From: Acidobacteriota bacterium
GTDB lineage: Bacteria; Acidobacteriota; Terriglobia; Bryobacterales; Bryobacteraceae
Assembly (NCBI GenBank): GCA_016201205.1
Contig: JACQDF010000178.1
Span: 1 to 52,820, forward strand
Direction of reading: 5' to 3'
DNA: 52,820 nucleotides
Positions 33,629 through 41,844 of the stretch are shown in pieces. The notes beneath the pieces were generated by a model that ran no database searches, was not told where the DNA came from, and saw nothing but the letters and a program-made list of their open reading frames with translations. Numbering within the stretch: position 1 is the stretch's first letter; every line of letters begins with the position of its first letter. Both the position numbers and the translations under genes were made by a program.

Positions 33629-34327
33629 GAGATGTTAGAGATCACTTGGCTAGGCCACGGCAGCTTTCAGATGCGTCTCGAGTCGGGCGACACCCTGTTG
33701 GTCGACCCATGGCTTGATAACCCTAAGTATCCAAAGGACTTCGAGGTCACCCGGGCGGACGCAATCCTGGTGACCCATGGCCACTTTGACCACACCGCCT
33801 CGGTCCTGTCTTTGGCGAGAAAGTTCCATTCCGCGGTCGTCGCCATTTACGAGATCGCCACCTGGTTTGAATCCAAGGGCCTGAAGAATTGCATCGGCAT
33901 GAATAAGGGCGGGACCGCTCAGGTGGGCCCCTTCCGGGCGACCATGACCCATGCCCTGCACTCGTCTTCGCTGATGGACGGGGATAAGGTGGTTTACGCC
34001 GGTGAAGCCGCCGGGTTCGTCATTGGTTTGCCCGATGGCCGCAATGCCTACTTCGCCGGGGATACCGGCGTCTTCGGGGACATGCAGCTCATCGCCCAGT
34101 TGTACCAGCCTGAACTGGCCTTCCTCCCCATCGGGGACCTGTACACGATGAGCCCGAAGGAAGCGGCTTTGGCCTGCCGCCTGATTCAGCCCAAAAAGGT
34201 CATCCCGATGCATTGGGGCACCTTTCCGCCACTGGTGGGCCGGCCCGAGCAACTGGCGGGATTGATCAAAGACATGCCAGGGACTCAGGTCTGGACATTG
34301 GAGCCCGGCATCCCGGTGAAGTGGTAA
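33623..34327 (+). CDS. UPF0173 metal-dependent hydrolase (metallo-beta-lactamase fold)
   Basis: This is a 234-residue cytoplasmic metallo-beta-lactamase-fold protein. It opens with EITWLGHGSFQMRLE and carries the metal motif H52-G-H54-F-D56-H57. Further ligands are in MTHALHSSS, YFAGDTGVFGDM and PMHWGTF. The family is annotated as UPF0173, and its natural substrate is not established. The ATG at 33623 has a good Shine-Dalgarno AAAGGAG; homologues normally begin at MLEITW, so the first three residues come from a local 9-base duplication. A CocE-type hydrolase follows after 10 bases. Confidence 0.88.
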   Translation: MLEMLEITWLGHGSFQMRLESGDTLLVDPWLDNPKYPKDFEVTRADAILVTHGHFDHTASVLSLARKFHSAVVAIYEIATWFESKGLKNCIGMNKGGTAQVGPFRATMTHALHSSSLMDGDKVVYAGEAAGFVIGLPDGRNAYFAGDTGVFGDMQLIAQLYQPELAFLPIGDLYTMSPKEAALACRLIQPKKVIPMHWGTFPPLVGRPEQLAGLIKDMPGTQVWTLEPGIPVKW

Positions 34328-34337
34328 ATTCTTGGTT

Positions 34338-36032
34338 ATGCGTGTGACAGGCTTCAGCCTGTTTGTCTTGACCCTGGCGTCGGCCCTGCCGTCGGCTGCA
34401 CAGGTGGTCCAGGAGAAACTCCGCATCCCGATGCGGGATGGTGTTCGTCTGGCCGCCAACCTCTTCCGCCTGAAAGGCAGCTCCGCGTCACCGGTCATCC
34501 TCGTTCGAACTCCCTATAACAAGGGCGCCGAGCTTTCGCGCGCCTACCGCCCGTTCGTGGAAGCCGGCTATGCCATCGTTGTCGAGGACGTCCGGGGGCG
34601 ATTTGAATCCGAGGGTGTGTTCGATCCGCTCAATCAGGAGCCCGGTGACGGCGAGGACACGCTGAACTGGCTCGCCAGGCAGCCTTGGTCGAATGGCCGG
34701 ATCGGCATGACAGGCGGGTCGTACCTGGGCATTGTGCAGTGGAAGGCAGCGCTCACGGGAAACCCGTACTTGAAGGCGATCTTCCCGGTGGTTTCCGGCT
34801 ATGACGATTACGTCGACCGCGCCTACTCGAAGGGCGGCGCGATGAAGCTGGGCAACCGGCTGCTGTGGATGTCGTCTAATCTGAGAGCGCCGGGGTTCAC
34901 GCCGCCGGAGTTCAATTTCTTCGTCAAGCACCTGCCCTTGCGGGACGCCGACCGCGCCGCCACCGGCCAGAACGTGGACATGTACCAGCGCACTGTCGAG
35001 CACCCGGCTTACGATTCGTTCTGGAAAGCGATCAGCACTCGCGAAAAGCTGGCGCGGATCAAAGTGCCGGTGTTCAGCGTGGGCGGCTGGTACGACAATT
35101 TCGTCGACAGCGATCTGGAGGCGTTTGCGTCTCTGCGCAAGTTGGGCCGTACGGCGCACACCATGATTGGCCCGTGGCCGCACAACATGTCGATTCCGTT
35201 CGAGGGCATCGACTACGGACCGGACTCGAAAGCGCCGGTAACGGCGATCCAGTTGGAGTGGTTTGCCCGCTGGCTGAAAGGCGAGAGCGCCAAGGCCCAG
35301 TTTCGACCGCTGCGCATTTTCGTCATGGGCGCCAACCGCTGGAGGGAAGAGCGGGAGTGGCCGCTGGCTCGCGCCGTGCCCACGCCCATGTATCTGGCGA
35401 GCCGGCAAGGCGCCAACGGCGTCGAAGGCGATGGAGCGCTGCGTCCGAACGCGCCGCGCCGCCAGCGTTCGGACAGATTCGTGTATGATCCCGCCAATCC
35501 GGTTCCCACCCGCGGCGGCAACACCTGCTGTACGCCGAAGATTTTCGCCTGGGGTCCCATGGACCAGACAACGATCGAGAAGCGCACTGATGTTCTGGTG
35601 TATACCGGGCCGGCGCTCGACAAGGATCTGGAAGTCACCGGGCCGGTGAAGGTCGTGCTGCATGTCGCGACCAGCGCCAAGGACACGGACTTCACCGCCA
35701 AGCTGGTGGACGCGTACCCGGATGGCCGCGTGGTGAACCTCACCGACGGCATCCTGCGCTTGCGCTATCGCGAAGGCCTCGAGCGTTCCGTGCCGGCCGA
35801 GCCGGGCAAAGTCTACACCATCACAGTGGATGCCGGCGTCACCAGCAATGTCTTCCACGCCGGGCATCGCATCCGGCTCGAGGTGTCCAGCAGCAACTTC
35901 CCGCGCTTTGACCGCAACCTGAACACCGGCGGGCCCCATGGCATGGAGACGCGCTGGCAGACGGCGGAGCAGACGGTCTTTCATGGCGGCGAGCGGCCGT
36001 CACACGTGCTGCTGCCGGTTGTTCCACAGTAG
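34338..36032 (+). CDS. CocE/NonD family serine hydrolase, exported
   Basis: This 564-residue paralogue of the hydrolase at 24045 has a signal peptide (GFSLFVLTLASALPSAAQ), S128 as nucleophile in GMTGGSYLG, and PMRDGVRLAANLF and VVEDVRGRFESEG in the catalytic half. The C-terminal jelly-roll starts near EVTGPVKVVLHVATS and ends in HVLLPVVPQ. The same GGN-x-CC vicinal cysteine pair is present (GGNTCCTP). It lies 10 bases after the UPF0173 gene and is likely co-transcribed. Ester or amide hydrolysis in the periplasm is inferred; the substrate is unknown. Confidence 0.88.
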   Translation: MRVTGFSLFVLTLASALPSAAQVVQEKLRIPMRDGVRLAANLFRLKGSSASPVILVRTPYNKGAELSRAYRPFVEAGYAIVVEDVRGRFESEGVFDPLNQEPGDGEDTLNWLARQPWSNGRIGMTGGSYLGIVQWKAALTGNPYLKAIFPVVSGYDDYVDRAYSKGGAMKLGNRLLWMSSNLRAPGFTPPEFNFFVKHLPLRDADRAATGQNVDMYQRTVEHPAYDSFWKAISTREKLARIKVPVFSVGGWYDNFVDSDLEAFASLRKLGRTAHTMIGPWPHNMSIPFEGIDYGPDSKAPVTAIQLEWFARWLKGESAKAQFRPLRIFVMGANRWREEREWPLARAVPTPMYLASRQGANGVEGDGALRPNAPRRQRSDRFVYDPANPVPTRGGNTCCTPKIFAWGPMDQTTIEKRTDVLVYTGPALDKDLEVTGPVKVVLHVATSAKDTDFTAKLVDAYPDGRVVNLTDGILRLRYREGLERSVPAEPGKVYTITVDAGVTSNVFHAGHRIRLEVSSSNFPRFDRNLNTGGPHGMETRWQTAEQTVFHGGERPSHVLLPVVPQ

Positions 36033-36048
36033 ACGCGAATCGTATACT
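36019..36048 (+). promoter_or_regulatory. Probable promoter of tRNA-Cys
   Basis: TTGTTC at 36019-36024 and TATACT at 36043-36048 are separated by 18 bases, which fits a housekeeping sigma-70 promoter. The -10 box ends 20 bases before the mature tRNA 5' end. The -35 box lies inside the last codons of the preceding hydrolase. Confidence 0.5.
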
Positions 36049-36067
36049 GAAGGTGTCCCCGCCAAAA

Positions 36068-36142
<75 letters not shown>

Positions 36143-36151
36143 GCACGACAT

Positions 36152-36577
36152 TCAGTACGGTATTCGCCCAATCCCAGTGATGAACGTGACCCCCGAAACC
36201 ACCAATCCGGATAGCCGACTGTCGTTCGTCACGAAGAGATCGGTTCCAGCCGCAGCGGCGCAGGCGAGTTGAATTGCATCCGCTGGCCGGACCCGCTCAC
36301 GGCTGCGGATTTCTGCGTACCGTTTGGCGGCCTCCGCCTCGAAGGCGACTAGTTCAACAGATCCGCTCAAGAAGAAGTTGAGGTAACTCTTTTCGAGTAT
36401 CGCGTTACCTGCCTCCTTTGGTTTGGTAAGTGCTTCCCCGACGGTAAGCCAGCTCGTTAGCAGTTCGTCGCGTCGCGTCCGCATTCTCTGTCGGAACTCG
36501 ACCACCCGCGGCGACCACTCGGCGTTGTTCTCAAACAGGTAGATGAAAAGATTGGTGTCCCAAAAAACTCTGGCCAT
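36152..36577 (-). CDS. PIN-domain toxin of a second toxin-antitoxin locus
   Basis: This 141-residue PIN-domain protein opens with MARVFWDTNLFIYLFE, where the aspartate is the first metal ligand. A glutamate occurs in WLTVGEALTKP, an aspartate in RVRPADAIQLACA, and another in LFVTNDSRLSG, so the acidic ribonuclease pocket looks complete. It starts 6 bases after the stop of a gene for an unrecognised 151-residue protein that is preceded by a strong, operator-overlapped promoter. The organisation fits an antitoxin-toxin operon. The family differs from the VapC at 21644, so this is not a local duplication. Confidence 0.85.
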   Translation of the reverse strand: MARVFWDTNLFIYLFENNAEWSPRVVEFRQRMRTRRDELLTSWLTVGEALTKPKEAGNAILEKSYLNFFLSGSVELVAFEAEAAKRYAEIRSRERVRPADAIQLACAAAAGTDLFVTNDSRLSGLVVSGVTFITGIGRIPY

Positions 36578-36583
36578 ACCGAT

Positions 36584-37039
36584 CTACCAAGACTCGGACC
36601 GAATTCGTGGGTCCATCAGCAGCGCGAACAGATACGCGTAATCCATCAGATCTTTGATCTCCGTGGTGCTTGTCAGCGGACAACGGGAAATCGCCACCTC
36701 AACCTGAGTTCGCGTCAGCTTTCGATTGATACGCCGCCCATCCCGGAAGAACCAGATTCCGGCGCCCTCCACTTGGTAGGTGAAGGGCAGTCCTCTCGCA
36801 GTGTGAAACTCGTCTCCCTGGTGGCTCTCGATTCGGCGCCATACCGCTTCCGGCAGACTCTGTTCCGGATTCTCAGGCTGCTGGATAACCGGAGGAGCTC
36901 CTTCTGACCGGAGGCGTTCGACAAAACTATCTCCCGATTCTTGCGCCCATAATTGCTTCCCAACGCCAAGCATCAACAGGACTGGATCGTCTGCCTCGCG
37001 GCGCTGATCCCTCCTCGGTTTGCTCTCGGTTTCAATCAC
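36584..37039 (-). CDS. Putative antitoxin partner of PIN toxin, unrecognised family
   Basis: This is a 151-residue protein of unknown family. The N-terminal half has a charged start and an LMLGVGKQLWAQESGDSFVE segment that could be a regulator of toxin activity. The second half, GAGIWFFRDGRRINRKLTRT followed by TEIKDLMDYAYLFALLMDPR, is predicted to be alpha/beta and is much longer than a normal VapB C-terminus. No ribbon-helix-helix or AbrB pattern is obvious. It starts with GTG at 37039, leads the operon with the PIN gene, and lies just downstream of repeated heptamer half-sites. The antitoxin role is inferred from position and promoter. Confidence 0.6.
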   Translation of the reverse strand: MIETESKPRRDQRREADDPVLLMLGVGKQLWAQESGDSFVERLRSEGAPPVIQQPENPEQSLPEAVWRRIESHQGDEFHTARGLPFTYQVEGAGIWFFRDGRRINRKLTRTQVEVAISRCPLTSTTEIKDLMDYAYLFALLMDPRIRSESW

Positions 37040-37043
37040 GGTA

Positions 37044-37100
37044 ATAGAGATCCGCGTTCTCTCTCTATCAATTCTATAGAGACAGAAGGAGCGGTGTCAA
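37044..37100 (-). promoter_or_regulatory. Sigma-70 promoter overlapped by three operator half-sites
   Basis: On the minus strand TTGACA (37100-37095) and TAGAAT (37076-37071) are spaced by 18 bases, a near-consensus promoter for the 36584 gene. The heptamer ATAGAGA or its complement occurs three times in alternating orientation: 37044-37050, 37062-37068 (as TCTCTAT) and 37076-37082. The last two form CTCTAT-N7-ATAGAG. One half-site covers the -10 box and one the start of transcription, so binding would repress. This is typical of toxin-antitoxin autoregulation. Confidence 0.7.
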
Positions 37101-37289
37101 GTAGATTCCGTTGTGCGCCCGAGAGCGCCAGACCTGCCCCTCGGCCGGAGGCATCCGTGCAGCGGGTGATGCTCTGCACCAGACAATCCGTCGCGGCCAG
37201 ATCCGCCTCGATCCTCTCAGAGCGTGATGTTTGCGAATTCCGTCAACATCACCTGAATCATCTCCCCGTCGGCCGCCAGGTTCGCCGCG
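37101..37289. other. Unassigned stretch beside disrupted pilin peptidase
   Basis: No intact gene is seen. On the minus strand one frame ends in a short EMIQVMLTEFANITL segment and another gives a protein-like ERIEADLAATDCLVQSITR stretch that I cannot assign. These may be remnants of a gene that once followed the pilin peptidase. The toxin-antitoxin promoter abuts the left end. Confidence 0.4.
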
Positions 37290-37778
37290 CGGCCAAGGCA
37301 TCAGGAATACGAGACTGCCGAGCGCCATGGGAATGGCGTAAGGAAGCGTCACCGAGGCGGGGCTGTCGATCGACAGATCGGGACGCCGCTCATGCGGCGC
37401 ACGCAAGTGCGCCAGCTCCCGCAGAATCGTCGCGACATTAGGGCCAGCCCGGCAGCCAGAACTCCGCCCAAAATGGCGGTGAGGAGGAACACGATGAAGC
37501 AGTTCTGCCAGCCCGTGATGGCGCCGATCGCCGCCATCAGTTTCGCATCGCCTCCCCCCATTCCGCGCAGCAGGAATAGCGGCAGAAACAAGCCCAGCCC
37601 CAGCAGAGACGACAGCGCCCCCGGCCATCTGTTCAGCCACGATTGCAGCCCGGCCCCCCGCTATCGCCCCCGACAGAACCAGCGCGTTGGGAATCCGGCG
37701 TTTTCGGAGATCCCAGCCCGCCGCGGCGATCACCGTCGCCGCCAGCGTCAGCGCAAGCGGAAGCGCCAGGCGTGTCAT
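37290..37778 (-). pseudogene. Type IV prepilin peptidase (CpaA/TadV-like), frameshifted
   Basis: Three pieces of an A24 prepilin peptidase lie in order but in alternating frames. The N-terminus ([20 protein letters not shown], then [16 protein letters not shown]) carries the first aspartate. The middle piece, in another frame, has GMGGGDAKLMAAIGAITGW with the second catalytic aspartate (GGGD). The end (SVTLPYAIPMALGSLVFL) is back in the first frame. The first shift lies at the CCCCCC run near 37654-37659, and the second near 37440, where about ten residues also seem to be missing. An intact protein would cleave Flp/type IV pilins at the inner membrane. No pilus genes are nearby. Either decay or assembly error could explain the state. 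Confidence 0.7.
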
Positions 37779-38739
37779 TTAGTAGAGCCGGATGCCGCGC
37801 GGGCCCGGCGGTGTTTCCATGTGCACGGTGTCGACGAAGCGCACTTTGTTCGACGCCATCGTCATCACCAGCGAATGCGTGCGGCAGCCCTGCCCAAAGA
37901 AGCGGACCCCGCGCAACAGCGCGCCATCGGTAACCCCGGTGGCGGCGAATACAATGTTGCGCCCGGGGCGCCAGATCGCGGGCCGAGTAAATGCGGCGCG
38001 GATCGCGAATGCCCATGGTCAGGATCCGCTTCTCGAGTTCCGGAGTATCCACCACCAGTCGCCCGACCATCGCCCCGTGCAGACAGCGGATGGCCGCGGC
38101 CGTGATCACCCCCTCCGAAGCGCCGCCCGTTCCCATTACCGCGTGGACGCCCGCGCCGCGCACGGCAACGGCAATGCCGGCCGAAAGATCCCCATCGGGA
38201 ATGAGCCGGATGCGCGCGCCCGTGGCGCGAATCTCCTCGATCAACTTCGCGTGCCGCGGCCGGTCCAGCACCACAACGACAAGGTCTTGCACGCGGCGAT
38301 CCATGCAACGGGCGATCTCTTTGAGATTTTCCTCGACGGGCGCATCCAGATCGAGTGAACCGCGGCAGGCGGGACCGGCGATGATATTCTCCATGTAGCA
38401 ATCGGGCGCATGCAGCAGGCCGCCATTCTCCGACGCCGCCAGAACGGCGATGGCGTTGGGCGTGCCCAGCGCGCACAGATTCGTGCCTTCGAGCGGATCG
38501 ACGGCGATGTCCACTTCCGGAAACGTGATGCCAGGCACGGGCTCGGCGCCCACTTTCTCGCCGATGTACAGCATGGGCACCTTGTCGCGCTCGCCCTCGC
38601 CTATCACGATTTCGCTGCGGATCGGCATCTGCTCGAAGGCGGCGCGCATCGCCTGCACCGCGACACGGCCCGATTTCTCGCGGTCCCCTTCGCCCATCGT
38701 GCGCGCCGACGCGATCGCCGCTTCCTCGACCACGCGCAC
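37779..38739 (-). pseudogene. glpX: Class II fructose-1,6-bisphosphatase, frameshifted near C-terminus
   Basis: GlpX hydrolyses fructose-1,6-bisphosphate in gluconeogenesis. The first 250 or so codons are typical: [48 protein letters not shown] (metal and phosphate sites) and [16 protein letters not shown]. At 37962-37968, a CCCGGGG run, the frame is lost. In the next frame the family's C-terminus continues ([17 protein letters not shown]) and ends in a TAA directly before the pilin peptidase start. The span of 961 bases is one more than a multiple of three, consistent with one extra base. The N-terminus is also odd: the residues [11 protein letters not shown] before the GTG start are family-like but follow an in-frame TAG. 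Confidence 0.8.
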
Positions 38740-38806
38740 CAGTTCGAGGGCAAGATCGGATTCCAGACTGACTTGCTAGCCTTTGAGGGGAACACCCATC
38801 GAGGCG

Positions 38807-39199
38807 TCAGCTCCGATACTGCTCATCCACTTCGACGCCGTACCCGTTGGCGAGCCGGTTCGTCTCATTGGCAAGGCCGGTGATCGCCATCAATTCGCCG
38901 AACATTTCCTCGCTCATCCCCTTGCTGCGCGCGGCCGCCGTGTGGGTGGCGATGCAGTACGTGCAGTTGTTGGTCACGCTGACGGCGATGTAGATCATCT
39001 CGCGCACCAGTGGGTCGATCGCTCCCTCTCCGCCCATCATCGTCTTTACGCGCTCCCAGGTGCGTCTGAGCGTCGGCGGATGGTTGGCCAGGGCTTTCCA
39101 GAAGTTGTTGACGGAATCGGTCTGGCGCGTCGCCATGATGTCGTCATAGACGGCCCGCACTTCAGCGGACGCTTCCTTGTACTCGATAAGGCTTGGCAT
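38807..39199 (-). CDS. Carboxymuconolactone decarboxylase / AhpD-like protein
   Basis: This 130-residue all-helical cytoplasmic protein has the redox motif C79-T-Y-C82 followed by H86 in NNCTYCIATHTAA, the signature of AhpD-like alkylhydroperoxidases. The flanking IDPLVREMIYIAVSVTN helix is also typical. It may reduce peroxides with an unknown partner. The ATG at 39199 was chosen because homology starts there, while the longer frame to 39328 overlaps the next gene upstream. It follows the PQQ-propeller gene on the same strand after 8 bases and is probably in its operon. Confidence 0.85.
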   Translation of the reverse strand: MPSLIEYKEASAEVRAVYDDIMATRQTDSVNNFWKALANHPPTLRRTWERVKTMMGGEGAIDPLVREMIYIAVSVTNNCTYCIATHTAAARSKGMSEEMFGELMAITGLANETNRLANGYGVEVDEQYRS

Positions 39200-39207
39200 A
39201 GGCCTTC

Positions 39208-40611
39208 TCAGTTTAGCGTTCCGAAACAATAGAGCGTTTGGCGAGTGCGCACAAAGACACGGCCATCGGTGAGCGCCGGAGTGGCATAGGTGGGCTCCTC
39301 CAGATCGTTTACAGCCAGCAGCTCCCACTGCTTCTGCGCTTTCACCACCGCGATCTTCCCGTTCTCGCTGGTGAAGTAGATTTTGCCGTCTCCCCCGACC
39401 GGCGACGCGTAATATTTGTCGAGCGCACCCTCCAGACGCCCCTGCTTGAGGATCTCGCCCGTCTCCGGCTGGAACGCCGTGAGAATGCCTCCGTCACGCA
39501 CCGAGAAGAGAGCCCCATCGGCAATCAGGCCCGATGTCAGGTAGGGGACGGACTTTAGCGTGCGCCACCTCAGCCCGGCCTTTGTCAGATCCGCCCGCCC
39601 GGTGAGCTGGAGCGCGATCAGGCCGCCCATGTCTTTTCCCGAGGCCATGGCTTTGTCCCATTCGTTCGCTTCGAGAAAGCCGTCGCCGTTGCCGTAGTCC
39701 CTGTCCATGCCAAGCAGCAGGCGCGCCATTCCGGGGTCTGTGATTTCGCTCCGCTCGATCTTGCCGTCCTTGTTCTTGTCCATCGGAGAGATCAGGCTGA
39801 AAGGTCCGGCAGCCTCGGCGCCGTGCGGTTCGTTCGTGAACAACAGATCGCCATGGAGAACGGGTGTGGATGCGGGGCCTATCGTGTAGCCCGACGCCCA
39901 CCACAGCCGTTCACCGGTCGAGACCTGATAGCCGGTGATTTCCAGCGAGCCGGCCAGGATCACCTGGGCTGGTCCTTGCTTGGGGCGATACACGACCGGC
40001 GTTGAATACCCGCCCAGCAGGCTGCTGAGGCGATCGGCTTTCCAGCGCGGCTTTCCGGTCCTGGCATCGAAAGCAGTGACATGGGAATCCCGCGTCTGGT
40101 CGATGGACAGCACAACCAGATCGTCAACCAGCACCGGAGAGGCAGCCAGCCCCTGGACGCTTTGAAAAGGACCCAGCGGCGCGCGCCAGCGCTCTTTGCC
40201 GGAGGCATCCAGTGAAATCAGGCCAATCTCGGGGAAGAATACATAGACGTTTTCGCCGTCGCTTGCCGGCGTCGGTGTTGAAGGACCATTCAGCGGATGA
40301 GAAGCTTCCGTTCGAGTCTTGGAAAAACTCTCTTGCCAGAGGACCGAGCCATTCTTCGCATCGATCGCCAGCACCAGCCGGTTGTCCTTCTCGAACCCAG
40401 TCAGATAAACGCGGCCATTCACAACGATCGGGGAGGAAGTGCCGGCCGGCGCTTTGAGTTTCCAAACCAGATTTATCTTTGGGCCGAACTCGACCGGAAG
40501 GTTCTTCGCGTCGGAGACACCCGAGCCGTTGGGGCCGCGAAAGCGCGGCCAGTCGGCAGCCATAGACAAAAAGCCGGACAGCACACAGGCGAGCCAGAGC
40601 ATGCTGTCCAT
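39208..40611 (-). CDS. Exported PQQ-like beta-propeller protein with EF-hands
   Basis: This is a 467-residue protein with a short signal peptide (LWLACVLSGFLSMAA) followed by a WPRFRGPNGSGVS opening that is common in planctomycete and acidobacterial propellers. Repeats of the type LVLAIDAKNGSVLWQESF and VTAFDARTGKPRWKAD build an eight-bladed quinoprotein-like propeller. Two calcium loops are inserted between blades: DKNKDGKIERSE and DRDYGNGDGFLEANEW. No cytochrome motif or dehydrogenase triad is visible, so a binding or scaffold role is more likely than redox catalysis. I preferred ATG 40611 to the longer frame, which lacks a signal. Confidence 0.82.
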   Translation of the reverse strand: MDSMLWLACVLSGFLSMAADWPRFRGPNGSGVSDAKNLPVEFGPKINLVWKLKAPAGTSSPIVVNGRVYLTGFEKDNRLVLAIDAKNGSVLWQESFSKTRTEASHPLNGPSTPTPASDGENVYVFFPEIGLISLDASGKERWRAPLGPFQSVQGLAASPVLVDDLVVLSIDQTRDSHVTAFDARTGKPRWKADRLSSLLGGYSTPVVYRPKQGPAQVILAGSLEITGYQVSTGERLWWASGYTIGPASTPVLHGDLLFTNEPHGAEAAGPFSLISPMDKNKDGKIERSEITDPGMARLLLGMDRDYGNGDGFLEANEWDKAMASGKDMGGLIALQLTGRADLTKAGLRWRTLKSVPYLTSGLIADGALFSVRDGGILTAFQPETGEILKQGRLEGALDKYYASPVGGDGKIYFTSENGKIAVVKAQKQWELLAVNDLEEPTYATPALTDGRVFVRTRQTLYCFGTLN

Positions 40612-40698
40612 TATTCCAGGTCCGGCGCGCCCGCTCCAGTCCTCTCGGACTTTACAGGGAGGAGCGCTTATGGGGAAACTGGAGAACGGTCCTGGGCG

Positions 40699-41844
40699 AT
40701 GCAAGTCTCGATGAACAAGCCGGCGCAAGGCGACTACGCATGGGCGAATTACCTCATCTACATGGAGGGCGGCGCGGAGCTGCCCTGGCCGGTTGAGGAG
40801 CCCAGGAAGCATCCGCTGTGGCATGGCGTGCTTTTCGTGGCTGCCCTGGCCGCCGCCGCCTATGCTGTCACGGCATTCGGCGCCAAGGGAATCGAGCCGG
40901 TGACCGTGGCCCTGCCCCTGGGGCTGCTCATCGGCAACCTGCTGAAGCTGCCGGAAAGCTGGAAGTCAGGGATCCGCTACACGGTGAAATCGATTCTGAC
41001 GCTGGGCATCATTCTGCTGGGCGTGCGGCTGAACTTCGGCGACGTGCTGAAAGTGGGCGCTTCCGCCATGCTGATGAGCGCGGCCCAGGTGGTGTTGATG
41101 CTGGCGCTCGCCATGCTCATCCAGAGAGCGTCCGGCATCGGCGCCAAGCAGGCGACGCTGCTGGGCATCGGAACCGCAATCTGCGGCGGATCGGCGATCA
41201 TCGCCACGGCCCCGGTGATTGATGCCGAGGAACGCGACATCGCGTTTGCGGTCGCCACCGTCTCGTTCCTTGGCCTGGGGACGATGTTCCTGCTTCCGTT
41301 GGTGGCCAAAGCGCTCGGCATGGACGACAAAGCGTTCGGCGTGTGGGCCGGGCTGTCGATTCATCAGACGCCGCAGGTGGTGGCAGCCGGATTCGCCTAC
41401 TCCAACGAGGCCGGCCAGGCAGCCACATTGGTCAAGCTGGCGCGGGTGTGCCTGCTGGCGCCGCTGGTGCTGGCGCTGGGGTTCGTCTATCGCAAGCGCG
41501 CAGATGGCAAGAAACACAAGCGCTACGGGCTGTACGATTTTCTGCCGCCCATGGTCTTGGGCCTTCTGGCGCTGGCGATTGTGCACAGCCTCGGGCTGGT
41601 GCCCCAACTGAATTTGCAGTTTCCCCAGGGCTCACTGGCAGGCTCCGGCTTCGGTCTCGACTTGCTTGGCATCGGCAAGACGGCCAGCGGGATTGCCATT
41701 GCGATGGGCATGGCCGCCGTGGGGCTCGAGACCAGTTTTCGCAGTCTCCGCAATATCGGTTTGCGGCCGTTTCTGGCGGGCCTGGTGATGGCGGTGGCCG
41801 GGATTCTGTTCAGTTTTTTCGCAATCCGCTTGTTTGGAGTGTGA
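40699..41844 (+). CDS. YeiH/UPF0324 family membrane transporter
   Basis: This roughly 381-residue polytopic inner-membrane protein belongs to the YeiH family, often annotated as a putative sulfate exporter. About ten hydrophobic helices can be seen. Conserved stretches are ILTLGIILLGVRLNFGDVLK, GIGTAICGGSAIIATAPVI, FGVWAGLSIHQTPQVVAAGF and AMGMAAVGLETSF. The first 50 residues are a cytoplasmic extension before the membrane part (PWPVEEPRKHPLWHG). The start is ATG 40699, with a second ATG four codons later. The stop directly abuts the stop of the convergent Oar-like receptor, with no spacer. The substrate is not proven. Confidence 0.85.
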   Translation: MQVSMNKPAQGDYAWANYLIYMEGGAELPWPVEEPRKHPLWHGVLFVAALAAAAYAVTAFGAKGIEPVTVALPLGLLIGNLLKLPESWKSGIRYTVKSILTLGIILLGVRLNFGDVLKVGASAMLMSAAQVVLMLALAMLIQRASGIGAKQATLLGIGTAICGGSAIIATAPVIDAEERDIAFAVATVSFLGLGTMFLLPLVAKALGMDDKAFGVWAGLSIHQTPQVVAAGFAYSNEAGQAATLVKLARVCLLAPLVLALGFVYRKRADGKKHKRYGLYDFLPPMVLGLLALAIVHSLGLVPQLNLQFPQGSLAGSGFGLDLLGIGKTASGIAIAMGMAAVGLETSFRSLRNIGLRPFLAGLVMAVAGILFSFFAIRLFGV

